Assembly (NCBI GenBank): GCA_964483245.1 | Contig: CAZABP010000010.1 | Coordinates: 1-64,000 of the forward strand | DNA length: 64,000 nucleotides | Source: CAZABP01 sp964483245 | Lineage (GTDB): Bacteria; Planctomycetota; UBA1135; UBA2386 | Direction: 5' to 3' | Shown here: positions 25,628 through 34,042 of the stretch, piece by piece | How positions within the stretch are numbered: position 1 is the first letter of the stretch | Layout: each line of letters starts with the position of its first letter | The notes under the pieces: model-generated | Databases searched by the model: none | Told to the model about the DNA's origin: nothing | The model's input: only the letters and a program-made list of their open reading frames with translations | Translations under genes and position numbers: made by a program

Positions 25628-26947
25628 CTACGGGTAGATCCGGTACAGCATCCGCGGGAACGGGATGCACTCGCGCAGGTGCTCGACGCCGCAGATCCAT
25701 GCGAGCGTCCGCTCGAGACCCAGCCCGAAGCCGCCGTGCGGCACGCTGCCGAACCGCCGCAGGTCGAGGTACCAGGCATACGACTCTTCCGGCAGGCCGT
25801 GCTCGTGGATCCGCGCGCGCAGCAGGTCGAGGTCGTCTTCGCGTTGGGCTCCACCGATCAGCTCGCCGTAGCCCTCGCTGGCGATCACGTCGACGCCGAG
25901 CGCGAGCTGCGGATTCTGCGGATCGCGCTTCATGTAGAACGCCTTGATCGCGGCCGGCCAGCGATGCACGAGGACCGGGCGGTCGAACTTCGCGCCGATC
26001 ACGGTCTCATCCGGCGCGCCGAAGTCCCCGCCCCGCTCGAACGCATGGCCGGCATCGTGCAGCAGCTGCACGGCCTCGTCGTAGGTCAGCCGTGGGTATG
26101 GGGTCGATGCCGCCGGCTCGAGCTTGCCGACGTCGCGCTCGAGCGTCGCCAGGTCGTCACGGCGATGCGCGAGCACGCGGCGCACGATCGCGGCGAGGAA
26201 CTCCTCGGCGAGCTGCATGACGTCGTCGAGGTCGTAGAACGCCGCTTCCGGCTCCACCATCCAGAACTCGGTCAGGTGCCGGCGCGTCTTGCTCTTCTCG
26301 GCGCGGAACGTCGGCCCGAACACGTAGATCTTGCCGAGCGCCATCGCGCTCGCTTCGCCATAGAGCTGGCCGGACTGTGTCAGGTAGGCCTTGTCGTCGA
26401 AGTACTGGACTTCGAACAGCGTCGTCGTGCCTTCGCAGGCGCTCGGCGTGAACATCGGCGAGTCGACGCAGTAGAAGCCGCGCTCGTGGAAGAAGTCGCG
26501 GATCGCCCGGATCACCTCGTCGCGGATGCGCAGGATCGCCATCGTCTTGCGCGAGCGCAGCCACAGATGGCGGTTCTCCATCAGGAACGCGGTGCCGTGT
26601 TCCTTTGGCGTGATCGGATACGGCTCGGCGATCTGCACGGCGACGACGCGCTCGAGCGCCAGCTCGACGCCGCCGGGGGAGCGCTCGTCGGCGCGGACGG
26701 TGCCGATCACGCGCAGGCTGGATTCCTGCGTCAGGCGGCCGGCTGCCTCGAACTGCTCGTCGCCGAGATCGCCGCGGAACGCGACCGCCTGCACGATCCC
26801 GGAGCCGTCGCGGACCAGCAGGAAGTGCAGCTTCCCCTTGCTGCGCATGTGGTAGAGCCAGCCCTGCACCAACACGCGCTGGCCGACGTGCTCGGCGAGG
26901 CGGGCGATCGGGACGGCGCGCAGGCCTTCGAAGACTTGCTCGGACAT
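25628..26947 (-). CDS. asnS: Asparaginyl-tRNA synthetase
   Basis: Class IIb aminoacyl-tRNA synthetase charging tRNA-Asn. The N-terminal OB-fold anticodon domain spans residues about 15-110 (VGQRVLVQGWLYHMRSKGKL). Motif 1 is near FFHERGFYCVDSPMFTPSACEG, motif 2 is TFRAEKSKTRRHLTEFWMVEPE, and motif 3 is GGFGLGLERTLAWICG. The EGTTTLFEV and HLTEFWMVEPE signatures favour AsnRS over AspRS and LysRS. Length (439) fits the family. ATG 26947 is preceded by TAACCT at 7 nt rather than a ribosome binding site. It converges with the thioredoxin-fold gene. Confidence 0.94.
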   Translation of the reverse strand: MSEQVFEGLRAVPIARLAEHVGQRVLVQGWLYHMRSKGKLHFLLVRDGSGIVQAVAFRGDLGDEQFEAAGRLTQESSLRVIGTVRADERSPGGVELALERVVAVQIAEPYPITPKEHGTAFLMENRHLWLRSRKTMAILRIRDEVIRAIRDFFHERGFYCVDSPMFTPSACEGTTTLFEVQYFDDKAYLTQSGQLYGEASAMALGKIYVFGPTFRAEKSKTRRHLTEFWMVEPEAAFYDLDDVMQLAEEFLAAIVRRVLAHRRDDLATLERDVGKLEPAASTPYPRLTYDEAVQLLHDAGHAFERGGDFGAPDETVIGAKFDRPVLVHRWPAAIKAFYMKRDPQNPQLALGVDVIASEGYGELIGGAQREDDLDLLRARIHEHGLPEESYAWYLDLRRFGSVPHGGFGLGLERTLAWICGVEHLRECIPFPRMLYRIYP

Positions 26948-26954
26948 CGGGCGC

Positions 26955-26960
26955 AGGTTA
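26955..26960 (-). promoter_or_regulatory. Candidate leaderless -10 box before asnS
   Basis: TAACCT on the minus strand, 7 nt before ATG 26947, in a 61-nt gap. Confidence 0.3.
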
Positions 26961-27008
26961 CGCGCCGTCGGGCCGGGCCGCATCTTTCGTCGCGCTCGCG
27001 CAAGCGGG

Positions 27009-27533
27009 CTAGGGGAACGTCGCGCTCGCGCTCTGCACGCGCACCGCCTCCACCCTGCCGGCGCGCACCACGAGCTTGCCCTTGTGCGGCATGCCCTGGC
27101 GCTCGCACTCGACGACGACCTCGCTCGCTTCGTCCGGCGGCAGGTCGGCCAGATCGGTGACGCAGCGGACGCGGGCGAAGCCCTGCGCCTGCAGCTCCTG
27201 CTGGATCGTGTCGCCGAGCTGCTCGGCGTAGCTGCGCGCCGGCAACTGCGCGCCGCCCGGCTCGACGACGATCGGCCGCTCGTTGGTCCGCTCGAGGCGC
27301 CGGATCGCCGCGGTGACCGCGCCGACCGCCTCGTGCAGCGAGTCGAGCCGCTGCTCGATCGGACCGAGGCGGACCCGCTCGCCATCGCGGCCGAGCTGGG
27401 CGAGACGCTCGTCGATGCTGCGCAGCGTGCGCAGTTCGCCGAGCAGGAGCTCGAACCGGGTCAGCCGCACGTGGACCAGCACGTAACCGATGACCAAGGC
27501 TGCGAAGAACAGGCTGAACAGCAGCAGGTCCAT
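27009..27533 (-). CDS. Single-span membrane protein with a coiled coil
   Basis: No family recognised. In the 174 residues an N-terminal membrane helix (LLLFSLFFAALVIGYVLVHV, residues 3-22) is followed by a predicted coiled coil (ELLLGELRTLRSIDERLAQL, LDSLHEAVGAVTAAIRRLER). A small alpha/beta C-terminal domain comes next (SYAEQLGDTIQQELQAQGF, GKLVVRAGRVEAVRVQSA). It lies 22 nt downstream of the Asp/Pro-repeat gene on the same strand. Role unknown. Confidence 0.65.
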   Translation of the reverse strand: MDLLLFSLFFAALVIGYVLVHVRLTRFELLLGELRTLRSIDERLAQLGRDGERVRLGPIEQRLDSLHEAVGAVTAAIRRLERTNERPIVVEPGGAQLPARSYAEQLGDTIQQELQAQGFARVRCVTDLADLPPDEASEVVVECERQGMPHKGKLVVRAGRVEAVRVQSASATFP

Positions 27534-27542
27534 GGCGGGGCG

Positions 27543-27548
27543 AGTCTA
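27543..27548 (-). promoter_or_regulatory. Candidate leaderless -10 box before the 27533 start
   Basis: TAGACT on the minus strand, 9 nt before ATG 27533. Its left half lies in the 22-nt gap downstream of the neighbouring gene. Confidence 0.25.
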
Positions 27549-27555
27549 GCCCGAG

Positions 27556-28488
27556 CTAACGGTGGTCGAACAGCGCGCGCACGCGCGGATCGTCGCCGAG
27601 GCCGCGTTCGACCAGGTGCGCGATCCACAGCGCGTGGCCGAGTGCATCCCCGGCGGCGCGTGCGGCCTGCGCCTCGGCGATCGCTTCGGCCGGCGTCGGC
27701 TCGGCGAGCTCGACGGCGGCGCGCGCGAGGAGCGGGAACGTCACGCGGCCGTCCGACACGATCCGCACGGCGAGCTCGTGGTCGGTCGCGCGCTGCACCG
27801 TGCCGGCCACGATCTGCTGGCCGAGCAGGGCGCGGACCGCGCGTCCCGGCTCCGGCAGCGGGGGCGCGACGCCGTTGGCCGGTGCCGCGGTCGGCGCCGT
27901 CGAAGCGGTTGGTGCGGTCGGTGCCAGCGGAGGCCAGGCGCGCGAACGCGCGAGCTCCGCGAGCCAGGCTTCGGCGCGGGGATCGTGCGGCGTGTGGATC
28001 CGCTGCACGCGCGCACGCGCGGCGAGCAGCTCGCCGGCGCGGATCTCGTCGATCAGCGCGCGGCGCAGCGATTCCTGCGCTTGCGCGAGTCGGACCTGGG
28101 CCTGTGCGCGCACGCGGTCGCTGACGTCGTCGGACGGCAGCTCGGCGGCGGCTTGCAGCGACTGCCAGGCCTGGCCGAGTCGACCCTCGGCGAGCGCGGT
28201 GTCGAAGCGGTGCATCGGGCCGGCGAGACGGTCGGCGCGGGCGTGTACAGCGGGATCGGGTTTGGGTTGGGGATCGGGATCCGAATCGGGATCGGGATCC
28301 GAATCGGGATCGGGATCGGGATCGGGTTCGGGTACGGGCGCTGCGGAGGCTGGTGGTGCTGGGATGTCCGGTTGGGCGGCGACGTCCGGGTTGGGATCCG
28401 GCTCTGGCGTCGTCGGGCCTTGGAAGAAGACCAGCAGCCCCGCGACGAGCGCGAGCAACACGATCAGGCGCAGGCGCCGCCGCCGCAT
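27556..28488 (-). CDS. Membrane-anchored protein with an Asp-Pro repeat linker
   Basis: No family recognised. The 310-residue product has an N-terminal anchor (LIVLLALVAGLLVFFQ). A Pro/Asp linker follows (residues about 27-79) in which DP and DS-DP dipeptides repeat (PDPDPDPDSDPDPDSDPDP), encoded by a CGGGAT hexanucleotide array. A helical domain comes next (GRLGQAWQSLQAAAELPSDD, AQVRLAQAQESLRRALIDEI), and then a C-terminal region with beta character (VAGTVQRATDHELAVRIVSDG) and a final helical hairpin. The linker probably spans the periplasm or peptidoglycan (inference). Repeat number may vary between strains. Confidence 0.7.
   Translation of the reverse strand: MRRRRLRLIVLLALVAGLLVFFQGPTTPEPDPNPDVAAQPDIPAPPASAAPVPEPDPDPDPDSDPDPDSDPDPQPKPDPAVHARADRLAGPMHRFDTALAEGRLGQAWQSLQAAAELPSDDVSDRVRAQAQVRLAQAQESLRRALIDEIRAGELLAARARVQRIHTPHDPRAEAWLAELARSRAWPPLAPTAPTASTAPTAAPANGVAPPLPEPGRAVRALLGQQIVAGTVQRATDHELAVRIVSDGRVTFPLLARAAVELAEPTPAEAIAEAQAARAAGDALGHALWIAHLVERGLGDDPRVRALFDHR
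28257..28333 (+). repeat. Hexanucleotide (GGGATC/GGGATCC-AATC type) microsatellite inside a gene
   Basis: On the plus strand the array is a run of CGGGAT and CGAATC units with a few CGGGTT. On the minus strand it encodes alternating Asp-Pro and Asp-Ser in frame. Six-base units keep the frame whatever the copy number. Confidence 0.85.
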
Positions 28489-28529
28489 CGTGGCATGACA
28501 CAGCAGGCGGGTCGGGCTGGCAACCGCAG

Positions 28530-28535
28530 TAGGCT
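28530..28535 (+). promoter_or_regulatory. Candidate leaderless -10 box before thrC
   Basis: TAGGCT ends 6 nt before ATG 28542, in the 53-nt gap between divergent genes. No Shine-Dalgarno. Confidence 0.25.
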
Positions 28536-28541
28536 CGCAGC

Positions 28542-29786
28542 ATGGCGTCCGGTTCGTTCGTCACGCATCTCGAGTCCACGGCCGACGGATCGCACGTGCA
28601 GGCGGGGACGTTGCAAACCGTGCATGGCGGCAGACCACTGCTCGTGCGCTACGACCTGGATGCCGTGCGTGGCGCGGTCACGCCGGAGGAGGTCGCGACG
28701 CGTGAGGCGACGCTGTGGCGCTACCGCGAGCTGTTGCCGCTGCCGTTCGATGCAGCGCCGGTGACGCTCGGGGAGCGGATGTCGCCGCTGCTGCACTGTC
28801 CGCGGCTCGGCGCGGAACTGGGTGCGTTGGATCTATGGATCAAGGACGAGGCGCAGCTGCCAACCGGCTCGTTCAAGGCGCGCGGCATGGCAATGGCGGT
28901 GTCGATGGCGCAGCAGCTCGGTGTGCGGCGCGTCGCCGTGCCGTCGGCCGGCAATGCAGGCGGCGCGCTCGCGGCGTATGCGGCGCGCGCAGGGATCGAG
29001 TGCTTCGTGTTCCTGCCGCAGGACACGCCGGCGGTGAACCGCTACGAGGCGGTGCAGCTCGGCGCGCGGGTGTTCCTCGTGGATGGGCTGATCGGGGATT
29101 GCGCGGCGCTGGTGCGCGCGGGGCAGCAGGAGTTCGGGTGGTTCGACGTCAGCACGTTGCGCGAGCCGTACCGGATCGAGGGCAAGAAGACGATGGGGCT
29201 CGAGCTCGCCGAACAGCTCGGCTGGGAGCTGCCGGACGTGATCCTGTATCCGACCGGCGGCGGCACCGGCCTGATCGGGATGCACAAGGCGTTCGCCGAG
29301 CTGGCCGAGCTCGGGTGGCTGCGCGGCACGCGGCGGCCGCGGTTCTATGCGTGCCAGAGCGATGGCTGCGCGCCGCTGCCGGCGGCGTTCGCAGCCGGCG
29401 CCGAGCATGGGATCGATCCGCAGGCGCCGCACACCGTGGCGGCCGGGCTGCGCGTGCCGCGCGCGCTCGGCGACTTCCTGGTCCTGCGTGCCGTGCGTGA
29501 ATCGGGCGGCGCCGCGCTCGCTGCGCGCGAGAGCGAACTGCTGCCGTGGCTGCGCCGCGCCGCCAGCCGCGAGGGGATCTCGCTGTGTCCCGAATCCGCC
29601 GCCTGCCTCGACGTCCTGGCGCGCTGCCTCGACGACGGCACGATCCGCCGCGACGAACGGATCGTGCTGTTCAACACCGGGGCGATGCAGAAGTACGTCG
29701 AAGCCCTCGCCGTCGAGCTGCCGCGCCTATCCAAGTCCGCGCCGGACTGGGGCGTCGTACGCGAAGCCGGTACACGTGGTCTCTGA
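28542..29786 (+). CDS. thrC: Threonine synthase (PLP-dependent, fold type II)
   Basis: Converts O-phosphohomoserine to threonine with pyridoxal phosphate. The 414-residue product shows MSPLLHCPRLGAELG, the PLP lysine in LPTGSFKARGMAMA (Lys112), the phosphate-binding/cofactor segment VPSAGNAGGALAAYAARAG, DVSTLREPYRIEGKKTMGLE and YPTGGGTGLIGMHKAFAEL, all typical of threonine synthases. Related threonine deaminases would lack the REPYRIEGKKTM block. The last codons (GTRGL) and the TGA stop lie inside palindromic repeat copy B, so the ancestral C-terminus has probably been replaced or extended. No other threonine genes adjoin. Confidence 0.9.
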   Translation: MASGSFVTHLESTADGSHVQAGTLQTVHGGRPLLVRYDLDAVRGAVTPEEVATREATLWRYRELLPLPFDAAPVTLGERMSPLLHCPRLGAELGALDLWIKDEAQLPTGSFKARGMAMAVSMAQQLGVRRVAVPSAGNAGGALAAYAARAGIECFVFLPQDTPAVNRYEAVQLGARVFLVDGLIGDCAALVRAGQQEFGWFDVSTLREPYRIEGKKTMGLELAEQLGWELPDVILYPTGGGTGLIGMHKAFAELAELGWLRGTRRPRFYACQSDGCAPLPAAFAAGAEHGIDPQAPHTVAAGLRVPRALGDFLVLRAVRESGGAALAARESELLPWLRRAASREGISLCPESAACLDVLARCLDDGTIRRDERIVLFNTGAMQKYVEALAVELPRLSKSAPDWGVVREAGTRGL

Positions 29787-29858
29787 GACCCCGCGTACCG
29801 CTTCGCGCGAGAAATCCCGCGCGAAGTGCTGGCGTGTGTCTCTGAGACCTGGTGTACC
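29769..29858. repeat. Palindromic repeat, copy B, between convergent genes
   Basis: A 90-bp element bounded by GGTACACGTGGTCTCTGAGA at 29769 and its inverted partner ending at 29858 (18 of 21 positions pair). The middle carries GCGTACCGCTTCGCGCGAGA and GCGCGAAG, making a second internal stem. The terminal TACAC/GTGTA and TCTGAGA cores and the GCGTACCGCTTCGCGCG segment match copy A. It supplies the thrC stop codon and ends 4 nt before the stop of the convergent RDD gene. Confidence 0.75.
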
Positions 29859-29862
29859 GCTT

Positions 29863-30765
29863 TCACGAGGGCGGCGGCGGGCGCGTGGCGGTGCCGGACT
29901 GCTTCGACTCCTTGCGTTCGCCGAGCAGCATGCGTTGCTCGAGATGGCGGCGCTGGGCGGTGTAGAACGCGGTCAGGAATGCCTGCGGATCCGGCTCGAG
30001 GCCATCGGCGGGCTGCCAGCCGATCTTGGTGCGGATGCTGGCGGCGATCGCGGCGAGGGCCTGGCGTCCGCCAGGCAGCCGCCCGCGGCGCAGCGTCTGC
30101 TCGAGGACCTGCAGCTCGTAGATGCCGTAGATCGACAGCTGCTCGCGCGTGAACTGGATGCCGCTCTGCTGCTCGAGGTGCTTCGTCGCCTTGGCGGCGA
30201 GGTCACGGCCGAGCACGGCGCGCGGCGCCATGATGACCCGGGTCCCGGCGACGAGATCGCCGACGCGCATGCGCTCGCGGTTCCACAGCGGAAACAGCAG
30301 CAGCAGGAACAGCCAGGCACCGGCGATCAGGCGCGCCCATCCCGGCGCATCGGGCCAGAACTGCTGCGGCGCGATCAGGAACAGGAACGGCAGGAACGTC
30401 TCGACCTCGCGCATGAAGTTGCGCGCCAACACGGCGCTGATCGTCAGCGGACCGCCATCGGCCGACACGACGCGCAACTGCTGCCAGCGCTTGCCCGGCG
30501 TCGCCCCCTGACGCACTGCTTCGAACCAGATGAAGTAGCAGTGCCGCAGCAGGAACCACGCCAGGAACGCCAGCGCGATCCCGACGCCACCGGCGAGCGC
30601 GGTCACCAGCGTCATCACGAACATCAGCGCGAGCAGCAGGCCGAGCTGCAACAGCGCATCGGTCAGGAACGCGGCACAGCGCTCGCCGGCGCCAGCGAGC
30701 GGCAGCTCGAGCACGACGCCCTCCGGCGTCTGCACGCGGTAGTCGCGCGGCGTCGGCTCCTTCAC
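29863..30765 (-). CDS. RDD family membrane protein
   Basis: RDD proteins are small polytopic membrane proteins, some linked to ion or compatible-solute transport. GTG 30765 overlaps the upstream stop as GTGA. In the 300-residue product, membrane segments at about residues 34-75 and 120-155 surround the family core GERCAAFLTDALLQLGLLLA, VRQGATPGKRWQQLRVVSADGGPLT and RERMRVGDLVAGTRVI. The roughly 120-residue cytoplasmic C-terminal extension (KHLEQQSGIQFTREQLSIYG) is beyond the usual RDD size. It is the last gene of the MoxR/DUF58 operon. Confidence 0.85.
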   Translation of the reverse strand: MKEPTPRDYRVQTPEGVVLELPLAGAGERCAAFLTDALLQLGLLLALMFVMTLVTALAGGVGIALAFLAWFLLRHCYFIWFEAVRQGATPGKRWQQLRVVSADGGPLTISAVLARNFMREVETFLPFLFLIAPQQFWPDAPGWARLIAGAWLFLLLLFPLWNRERMRVGDLVAGTRVIMAPRAVLGRDLAAKATKHLEQQSGIQFTREQLSIYGIYELQVLEQTLRRGRLPGGRQALAAIAASIRTKIGWQPADGLEPDPQAFLTAFYTAQRRHLEQRMLLGERKESKQSGTATRPPPPS

Positions 30766-31772
30766 GGGCTCCCCCGCCGCCCCAGCAGCGTGAAGTAGGC
30801 GAGCCAGGCCACGGCGCTCGTCGCCGCCAACACGTAACGCATCCCGACGTCGTGCATGGTCTGCCGCAGGATCCCTTCGATGACGGCGGCGAGCAGCAGC
30901 ATCACGACGGCGCCGAACACGAGCATGCCGCCCTCGCGCCCGTGCCGTGCGATCGCTTCGAGGCGGCCGGTCCGGCCAGGGAAGATCAACCCATCCGCGA
31001 CGCGCAGCCCGGCCGCGCCGCAGATCACGATCGCCAGCAGCTCGGTGATCCCATGTGGCAGCACCCAGGCCCACCATTCGCGCCCGAGGTCGCGCGCGTG
31101 GTAGAGCGCGCTCATCGCGCCGAGCACCATGCCGTTCATCAACAACAGCAGCAGCACCGGCACGCCGGCGACGAACCCGAGTGCAAACGCGAAGATCCCG
31201 ATCCCGGCGTTGTGGTTGAACAGGAAGGCCATGAACGTCAGCAGGCCTTCGCCACCGGCTTCGCCGGTCGAGTACAGCGGCGCGCGCAGTTCGCTGCGTG
31301 ACGCAGTCGGATCCCTTCCCTGCGCCATCGCGGCGTCGATGAAGTACTCGAACCGCGACAGATCTTCGGCGGTCAACACCCACGCGACCGCCGCGCCCAG
31401 CAGCAGCGTCGCCGCGGACAGCACCAGGTGCCACCGCGAGCGGCGCAGCGCCGCAGCGAACCCGCCGGCCAGGAACGCACCGAGCACGCCGCGCACGCGT
31501 TCGCGCGGCGAGTACACGCAGACGTACGCCCGCGCCACCAGCCGCTCGAGGTAGTCGAGCATCGAACGATCCAGGCTGATCGCGCGCGCCACCGACAGCG
31601 ACGAGACGGCCGCGCGATACAGCACCGGCAGCCGCGCCAGATCGGACGCCGGCAGCGACCGCAACCCGCGGGCCTCGATCTGGGTCAGCAGCGTGTCCAG
31701 CTCGTGCCACCCCTGCTCGCGCGCGCGCCGGAACGCGCTGCTCGCCAGGTGCTCGGCCGACGTCGTGACCAC
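30762..31772 (-). CDS. SpoIIM-like (stage II sporulation protein M, DUF95) membrane protein
   Basis: A 336-residue polytopic protein of the SpoIIM/DUF95 family. Here it occurs in a non-sporulation context next to RDD, DUF58 and MoxR, a recurring neighbourhood. Seen: an N-terminal helical part (LDTLLTQIEARGLRSL), conserved AYVCVYSPRERVRGVLGAFL, a run of membrane segments, FLFNHNAGIGIFAFALGFVAG, MNGMVLGAMSALYHARDLG and WAWVLPHGITELLAIVICGAAGL, the family signature. It overlaps RDD by 4 nt and follows DUF58 by 3 nt. The function in this operon is not known. Confidence 0.88.
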   Translation of the reverse strand: MVTTSAEHLASSAFRRAREQGWHELDTLLTQIEARGLRSLPASDLARLPVLYRAAVSSLSVARAISLDRSMLDYLERLVARAYVCVYSPRERVRGVLGAFLAGGFAAALRRSRWHLVLSAATLLLGAAVAWVLTAEDLSRFEYFIDAAMAQGRDPTASRSELRAPLYSTGEAGGEGLLTFMAFLFNHNAGIGIFAFALGFVAGVPVLLLLLMNGMVLGAMSALYHARDLGREWWAWVLPHGITELLAIVICGAAGLRVADGLIFPGRTGRLEAIARHGREGGMLVFGAVVMLLLAAVIEGILRQTMHDVGMRYVLAATSAVAWLAYFTLLGRRGSP

Positions 31773-31775
31773 GGT

Positions 31776-33089
31776 TCAGACCAGCTCGCGGCGTTTCAGC
31801 TCGAGATATCGGTTGATCAGCTCGACCCCGACCTGCGCGGCATCGGCATCGACGACCTGGATCCCGCGGCGCCGGATCCGCTCCAACACGAGCTGTCGCT
31901 CCTGCGCGAGGCCGGCCGCGACGATCGAGCGGTGCACGTCGAGCCGCTGCTCCGGCTCCGCGAGCTGCAGCTCGGCCACGTGCGGATCACGCAGCGCCAC
32001 GAACAGCAGCCGGTGCCGCCGCGCCAGCGCACCGAGGCTCGGCAGCATCAGCTCGGCCGTGATCTGATCGGCGAAGTCGGTGAACAGCACGACCAGCGAG
32101 CGCCGCCGCAGCCGTTGCCCGAGCTCGCTCAGCGCCAGCGTGAAGTTGGTCTCCGCATCCGAGTAGTCGACCGCGCCGAACAGGTGCTGCAGCGCGTGCA
32201 TCGCACGCACCCCGCCCTCCGGTTCGCGCCAGGCGTGCAACCGGTCGGCGAACGCCGCCGCGCCGACCTGGTCGCCGGTCTTCAGCCCGACGTAGCCGAG
32301 CAGCAGCGCAGCCTGGATCGCGTGGTCCACTTTCGGCACGCCGCGCAGCGGCTCCCCCATCAAGCGCCCGCAGTCGATCCCGAACAGGATCTGGTGGCTG
32401 CGCTCGGCGCGGAACTCGCGCGCCAGCAGACGGTGGTGCCGGGCCGACGCCTTCCAGTCGACGGCGCGCCGGTCGAATCCCGGCACATGGTCCCGCAGCG
32501 CATGGAACTCGGAACCATCGCCGACGAACCGCTCGACCTTGAGGCCGAGCTGGAACTCACGCCGCGCGAAGAACCGCAGCGCCTGCCCCTTGACCGGCCG
32601 GAGATCCTGGATCGCCAGCAGCGCCAGGTCGAGCGGTCGCACCTGCTCGCGCGACAGCAGCCGCAGCGGTCCGCTCCAGCGCAGCCACACGCGCGGCACG
32701 CGCGCCGCCCCGCGGCGCTCGGCGCGGAGCGGCAGCGTGACTTCGACCGCGCCGCCCGCCGGACAGGCGAACGACAGCGGCGCCGGCGGCTCGATCGGCC
32801 CCTCGACGTCGAACACCGCCTGCACGCGCAGCGCGTACCGCGCGCTCGTGCGCAGCTCGATCCGCAACTCTGCCACAGCACCCGGATGCAGCAGGGGCGG
32901 CGGCCCGACCTGCACGCTGACGGCGCGCGCCGGTGCCAGCAGCGCGAACTCGGTGCCGAGCAGCCAGGCGACGGCGCCGACCGCGCCGAACCAGACCGGC
33001 GCCAGCTCCGCGCCGAACAACGACGGGACCGCCGCGAGCGGAAGCGCGAGCAGCGCCGCAGTCACGGTCAGCCGCGTCGGCCGGATCAT
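31776..33089 (-). CDS. DUF58 protein (MoxR partner)
   Basis: The 437-residue DUF58 protein has two N-terminal membrane segments (about residues 8-50), a beta-sandwich part (LHPGAVAELRIELRTSARYAL), and the DUF58 core LRDHVPGFDRRAVDWKASARHHRLLAREF. A vWA-like C-terminal domain follows, with ILFGIDCGRLM and LVVLFTDFADQITAELMLPSL, which holds the MIDAS-like DxG and the TDF motif. DUF58 proteins are obligate neighbours of MoxR ATPases and are thought to be acted on by them. It overlaps moxR by 4 nt (ATGA). Confidence 0.9.
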   Translation of the reverse strand: MIRPTRLTVTAALLALPLAAVPSLFGAELAPVWFGAVGAVAWLLGTEFALLAPARAVSVQVGPPPLLHPGAVAELRIELRTSARYALRVQAVFDVEGPIEPPAPLSFACPAGGAVEVTLPLRAERRGAARVPRVWLRWSGPLRLLSREQVRPLDLALLAIQDLRPVKGQALRFFARREFQLGLKVERFVGDGSEFHALRDHVPGFDRRAVDWKASARHHRLLAREFRAERSHQILFGIDCGRLMGEPLRGVPKVDHAIQAALLLGYVGLKTGDQVGAAAFADRLHAWREPEGGVRAMHALQHLFGAVDYSDAETNFTLALSELGQRLRRRSLVVLFTDFADQITAELMLPSLGALARRHRLLFVALRDPHVAELQLAEPEQRLDVHRSIVAAGLAQERQLVLERIRRRGIQVVDADAAQVGVELINRYLELKRRELV

Positions 33090-34042
33090 CGCGGCGCGGC
33101 GATCTGCTCCAGGATCTCGCGCAGGATGTCCGCCGCGCCCCGGCCGTCGATTTCGGCGGCCGGCGACAACACGAGCCGGTGCGCGAGGACCGGCCCGGCG
33201 AGCTCCTTGATCGCGTCCGGCAGCACGAACTCGGCGCCGCGCAGCGCGGAGAGACTGCGCGCCGCACCCGCGAGCATGTTGACCGCGCGCGGCGAAGCGC
33301 CGCAGATGACGGCCGGATGCTCGCGCGTCGCGCGCACGACGTCGACGATGTAGTCGGCGACTTCGTCGGCCAGCCGGACGCCGACCACGGCGTCCCGCGC
33401 CGCGGCCAGGAACGCATGGTCGGCGACCGGATGCAGATCGAACTCGTCGAGCCGCGTCACCAGATGCCGCCGCCCGTGCAGCGCGACCATCGCCCGCTCC
33501 TGCTCGCGCGTCGGATAGCCGACGTCGATCTTGAGCAGGAAGCGGTCGAGCTGTGCTTCCGGCAACGGATACGTGCCCTCCTGTTCGATCGGGTTCTGCG
33601 TCGCCAGCACGAAGAACGCGGGGCTCAGCGGATACGTCGTGCCGTCCAGCGTGACGGAGCGTTCCTGCATCGCCTCGAGCAGCGCCGCCTGCGTCTTCGG
33701 CGGCGTGCGGTTGATCTCATCGGCCAGCAGCAGCTCGGTGAAGATCGGCCCGCGCGTCAGCGTGAACGTGTTGGTCCGGAAGTCGAACAGATTCGTGCCG
33801 AGCACGTCCGCCGGCATCAGATCCGGCGTGAATTGGATCCGGCGCGACTCGAGCGACAGCAACCGCGCGAGCGTGCGCGCCAGCATCGTCTTGGCGACGC
33901 CGGGCACCCCCTCGAGCAGTGCGTGCCCTTCGGCCAGCAGCGCGGTCAGGATCAGCTCGAGTGTCCGCTCGTGCCCGAACAGCACGCGCCCCACCTGCTC
34001 GCGGATCGCATCCGCAACCTTCGTGATCTCAGCGATCTGCAC
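33086..34042 (-). CDS. MoxR-family AAA+ ATPase
   Basis: Chaperone-like AAA+ ATPase (318 residues). Walker A is GVPGVAKT (residues 45-52), Walker B is LLLADEINR, and sensor 1 lies in FFVLATQNPIEQEGTYPLPEAQLDRF, the MoxR signature. The C-terminal lid carries the sensor 2 region ICGASPRAVNML. It is embedded between DUF4350 and DUF58 genes. In this class the ATPase is believed to remodel or activate vWA/DUF58 partners at the envelope. The start overlaps the upstream gene by 14 nt. Confidence 0.94.
   Translation of the reverse strand: MQIAEITKVADAIREQVGRVLFGHERTLELILTALLAEGHALLEGVPGVAKTMLARTLARLLSLESRRIQFTPDLMPADVLGTNLFDFRTNTFTLTRGPIFTELLLADEINRTPPKTQAALLEAMQERSVTLDGTTYPLSPAFFVLATQNPIEQEGTYPLPEAQLDRFLLKIDVGYPTREQERAMVALHGRRHLVTRLDEFDLHPVADHAFLAAARDAVVGVRLADEVADYIVDVVRATREHPAVICGASPRAVNMLAGAARSLSALRGAEFVLPDAIKELAGPVLAHRLVLSPAAEIDGRGAADILREILEQIAAPR

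Noticed and set aside
28257..28333. Possible CRISPR-like array
   Set aside because: Units are 6 bp with no spacers; it is a coding microsatellite.
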